A DNA stretch of 64,000 nt from Aliarcobacter sp. (lineage in GTDB: Bacteria; Campylobacterota; Campylobacteria; Campylobacterales; Arcobacteraceae), in NCBI GenBank assembly GCA_028690445.1, contig JAQVBE010000001.1, positions 1 to 64,000 of the forward strand. Reading direction: 5' to 3'. A program made the position numbers and the translations under genes. The notes beneath the pieces are model-generated. The model saw only the letters and a list, made by a program, of their open reading frames with translations. It did no database searches and had not been told where the DNA came from. Below are positions 62,592 to 64,000 of this stretch, piece after piece (the stretch's first letter is position 1; each line of letters starts with the position of its first letter).

Positions 62592-64000
62592 ATGGAACAC
62601 ATTTTATCAATGTTGATATTTTTTCCAGCAGCAGCAGCGACTGTTGGTTTTTTAATAGATAAAGATTCTATGAGACAATACGGAGTTGTTGTAACTGTTG
62701 TTGAATTTATTTTATCATTATTACTTTGGTACTATTTTGACCCAAGTGTTGCAGGAATGCAGTTTGTTCAAAGTCTTCCACTTATTAGTACTTATGGAAT
62801 TAATTATTTAGTAGGAGTAGATGGAATAAGTCTATTTTTAATAGTTATGATTGCTTTTATGACAATGATTGCAGTTATAGGTTTAACCGAAAAAAAAGGT
62901 GTAAAAAACTTGATTATTACAATGTTGTTTTTAGAAATGACAATGGTAGGGGTTTTTGTATCTTTAGATTTAATCTTATTTTATGTATTTTGGGAATTTA
63001 CTCTTATTCCAATGTTTTATATTATTGGATTTTGGGGTGCAGAAAAAAGATTTTATGCAGCAATTAAATACTTCTTATATACATTTACAGGTTCATTAAT
63101 AATGCTTGTTGGGATTTTGTATTTTGGATATATTTTTCATGAAGCAACTGGAGTTTGGAGTTTTAGTTTCCTTGATTGGAATAGTTTAATTCTTCCTTTT
63201 GATTTACAGCTTTGGTTATTTATTGCATTTTTTATGGCATTTGCTGTAAAAGTTCCAATGTTTCCATTTCATACATGGTTACCATTAGCTCATGGTCAAG
63301 CACCAACAATTGGTTCTATTATTTTAGCTGCTGTTTTACTAAAAATGGAAACTTATGGATTTATTCGTTTTTCTCTTCCTTTATTCCCTGATGCCAGTGT
63401 ATATTTTGCTGGATTTATGGCAACTTTAGGATTAATTGCAATTATTTATACGGCAATGATCGCCTATGCACAAGAAGATATGAAACAAATGATTGCATAT
63501 TCTTCAATTTCTCACATGGGAGTTATTACTCTTGGGGTATTTGCTTTAAATGTTGAAGGAATTTCAGGTGCTGTTTATTTAATGATAGGTCATGGAATTG
63601 TTTCAGGAGCGCTTTTTATGTGTGTTGGTGTGTTATATGATAGAAGAAAAACCAAAATGATAAAAGAGTTTGGTGGATTAGCCCATAATATGCCAATGTT
63701 TGCCCTTGTTTATGGAATAGTTTTAATGGCTTCGATTGGATTACCTTTAACTATTGGATTTATTGGTGAATTTTTATCATTGTTAGGATTCTTTAAATTC
63801 TCACCAATCCTTGCATTTATTGGATCTTTAACGATTGTTTTAAGTGCAGTTTATATGTTAGCAATGTACAAAAGAACTTTTTTTGGAAATCTTGTAAAAG
63901 AAGAAAATAAAAGTATGAAAGATATTTTAGGAAGAGAATTAATCGCACTTGGGGCATTAGTAATTTTAATTATAGCTTTAGGTGTTTATCCAAAAGTAGT
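62592..64000 (+). CDS. nuoM: NADH-quinone oxidoreductase subunit M (partial, cut by the window end)
   Basis: The open frame runs from ATG 62592 (AAGGGG upstream) to the window end, giving 469 residues without a stop; the family is about 490-510, so most of the gene is here. YFLYTFTGSLIMLVGIL, AVKVPMFPFHTWLPLAHGQAPTIGSIILAAVLLKMETYGFIRF and DMKQMIAYSSISHMG are characteristic antiporter-like segments. nuoN should follow outside the window. Confidence 0.95.
   Translation, partial: MEHILSMLIFFPAAAATVGFLIDKDSMRQYGVVVTVVEFILSLLLWYYFDPSVAGMQFVQSLPLISTYGINYLVGVDGISLFLIVMIAFMTMIAVIGLTEKKGVKNLIITMLFLEMTMVGVFVSLDLILFYVFWEFTLIPMFYIIGFWGAEKRFYAAIKYFLYTFTGSLIMLVGILYFGYIFHEATGVWSFSFLDWNSLILPFDLQLWLFIAFFMAFAVKVPMFPFHTWLPLAHGQAPTIGSIILAAVLLKMETYGFIRFSLPLFPDASVYFAGFMATLGLIAIIYTAMIAYAQEDMKQMIAYSSISHMGVITLGVFALNVEGISGAVYLMIGHGIVSGALFMCVGVLYDRRKTKMIKEFGGLAHNMPMFALVYGIVLMASIGLPLTIGFIGEFLSLLGFFKFSPILAFIGSLTIVLSAVYMLAMYKRTFFGNLVKEENKSMKDILGRELIALGALVILIIALGVYPKV

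Overview
The window is an AT-rich bacterial chromosome segment, most likely from Campylobacterota and within it the Arcobacter/Aliarcobacter group. Support comes from the NADH-module-free complex I operon with its small NuoE/NuoF stand-ins, the ccoG, queH and bpt complement, S21 with a GTG start, and many AAAGGA-type ribosome binding sites with TTG/GTG starts. Family names are recognised from the sequence; no database search was possible.

Left arm (1-7475), ordinary host genes: a tRNA 3' end, a VF530-type protein, a ferredoxin-thioredoxin-reductase/rhodanese fusion, a panB-ruvB-AI-2E-transporter operon on the minus strand, trpA-bpt, a small secreted protein, rpsU, moaC and a DUF493 gene.

Provirus (7479-20074): a 12.6-kb element bounded by perfect 24-bp direct repeats and best read as an integrated filamentous (inovirus-like) phage. 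Its minus strand carries, in order of transcription, a regulator, a candidate ssDNA-binding protein, four tiny membrane/coat proteins (all shorter than 45 aa), a pIII-like adhesin, a pVI-like protein, a Zot/pI ATPase, its own secretin, twin hydrophobic proteins, an HUH replication endonuclease, an RNase H-fold protein and two small Cys-rich proteins. Its plus strand carries a short regulatory/replication cassette ending in a tyrosine integrase. The attachment core lies in the 3' end and terminator of a host gene. Two regulatory zones hold palindromic arrays, and the HTH_36-type gene has three in-frame 24-bp repeats that resemble phage-lambda-O-style iterons.

Middle (20060-51426), host housekeeping: a pfpI-patatin-dnaE-surE cluster, two FlgO-like lipoproteins, recJ, pyrG, ccoG, mnmG, ribE, and a cell-envelope block (mreC, mreB, clpX, lpxA, fabZ, lpxB, queH). 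These are followed by a small lipoprotein that appears to start at ATA, an NDH-2-type oxidoreductase, nfo, a SulP transporter with an unknown partner and a divergent TetR regulator, two Sel1/TPR-like lipoproteins and an AAA+ ATPase with a small membrane partner.

Right arm (51742-64000): a nuoABCD-[E-like]-[F-like]-GHIJKLM operon, cut by the window end inside nuoM. The usual NADH-oxidising NuoE/NuoF flavoproteins are replaced by two small proteins without flavin, NADH or Fe-S motifs. This complex I therefore probably takes electrons from a carrier such as flavodoxin or ferredoxin, while the NDH-2-like enzyme at 42660-43859 could oxidise NADH.
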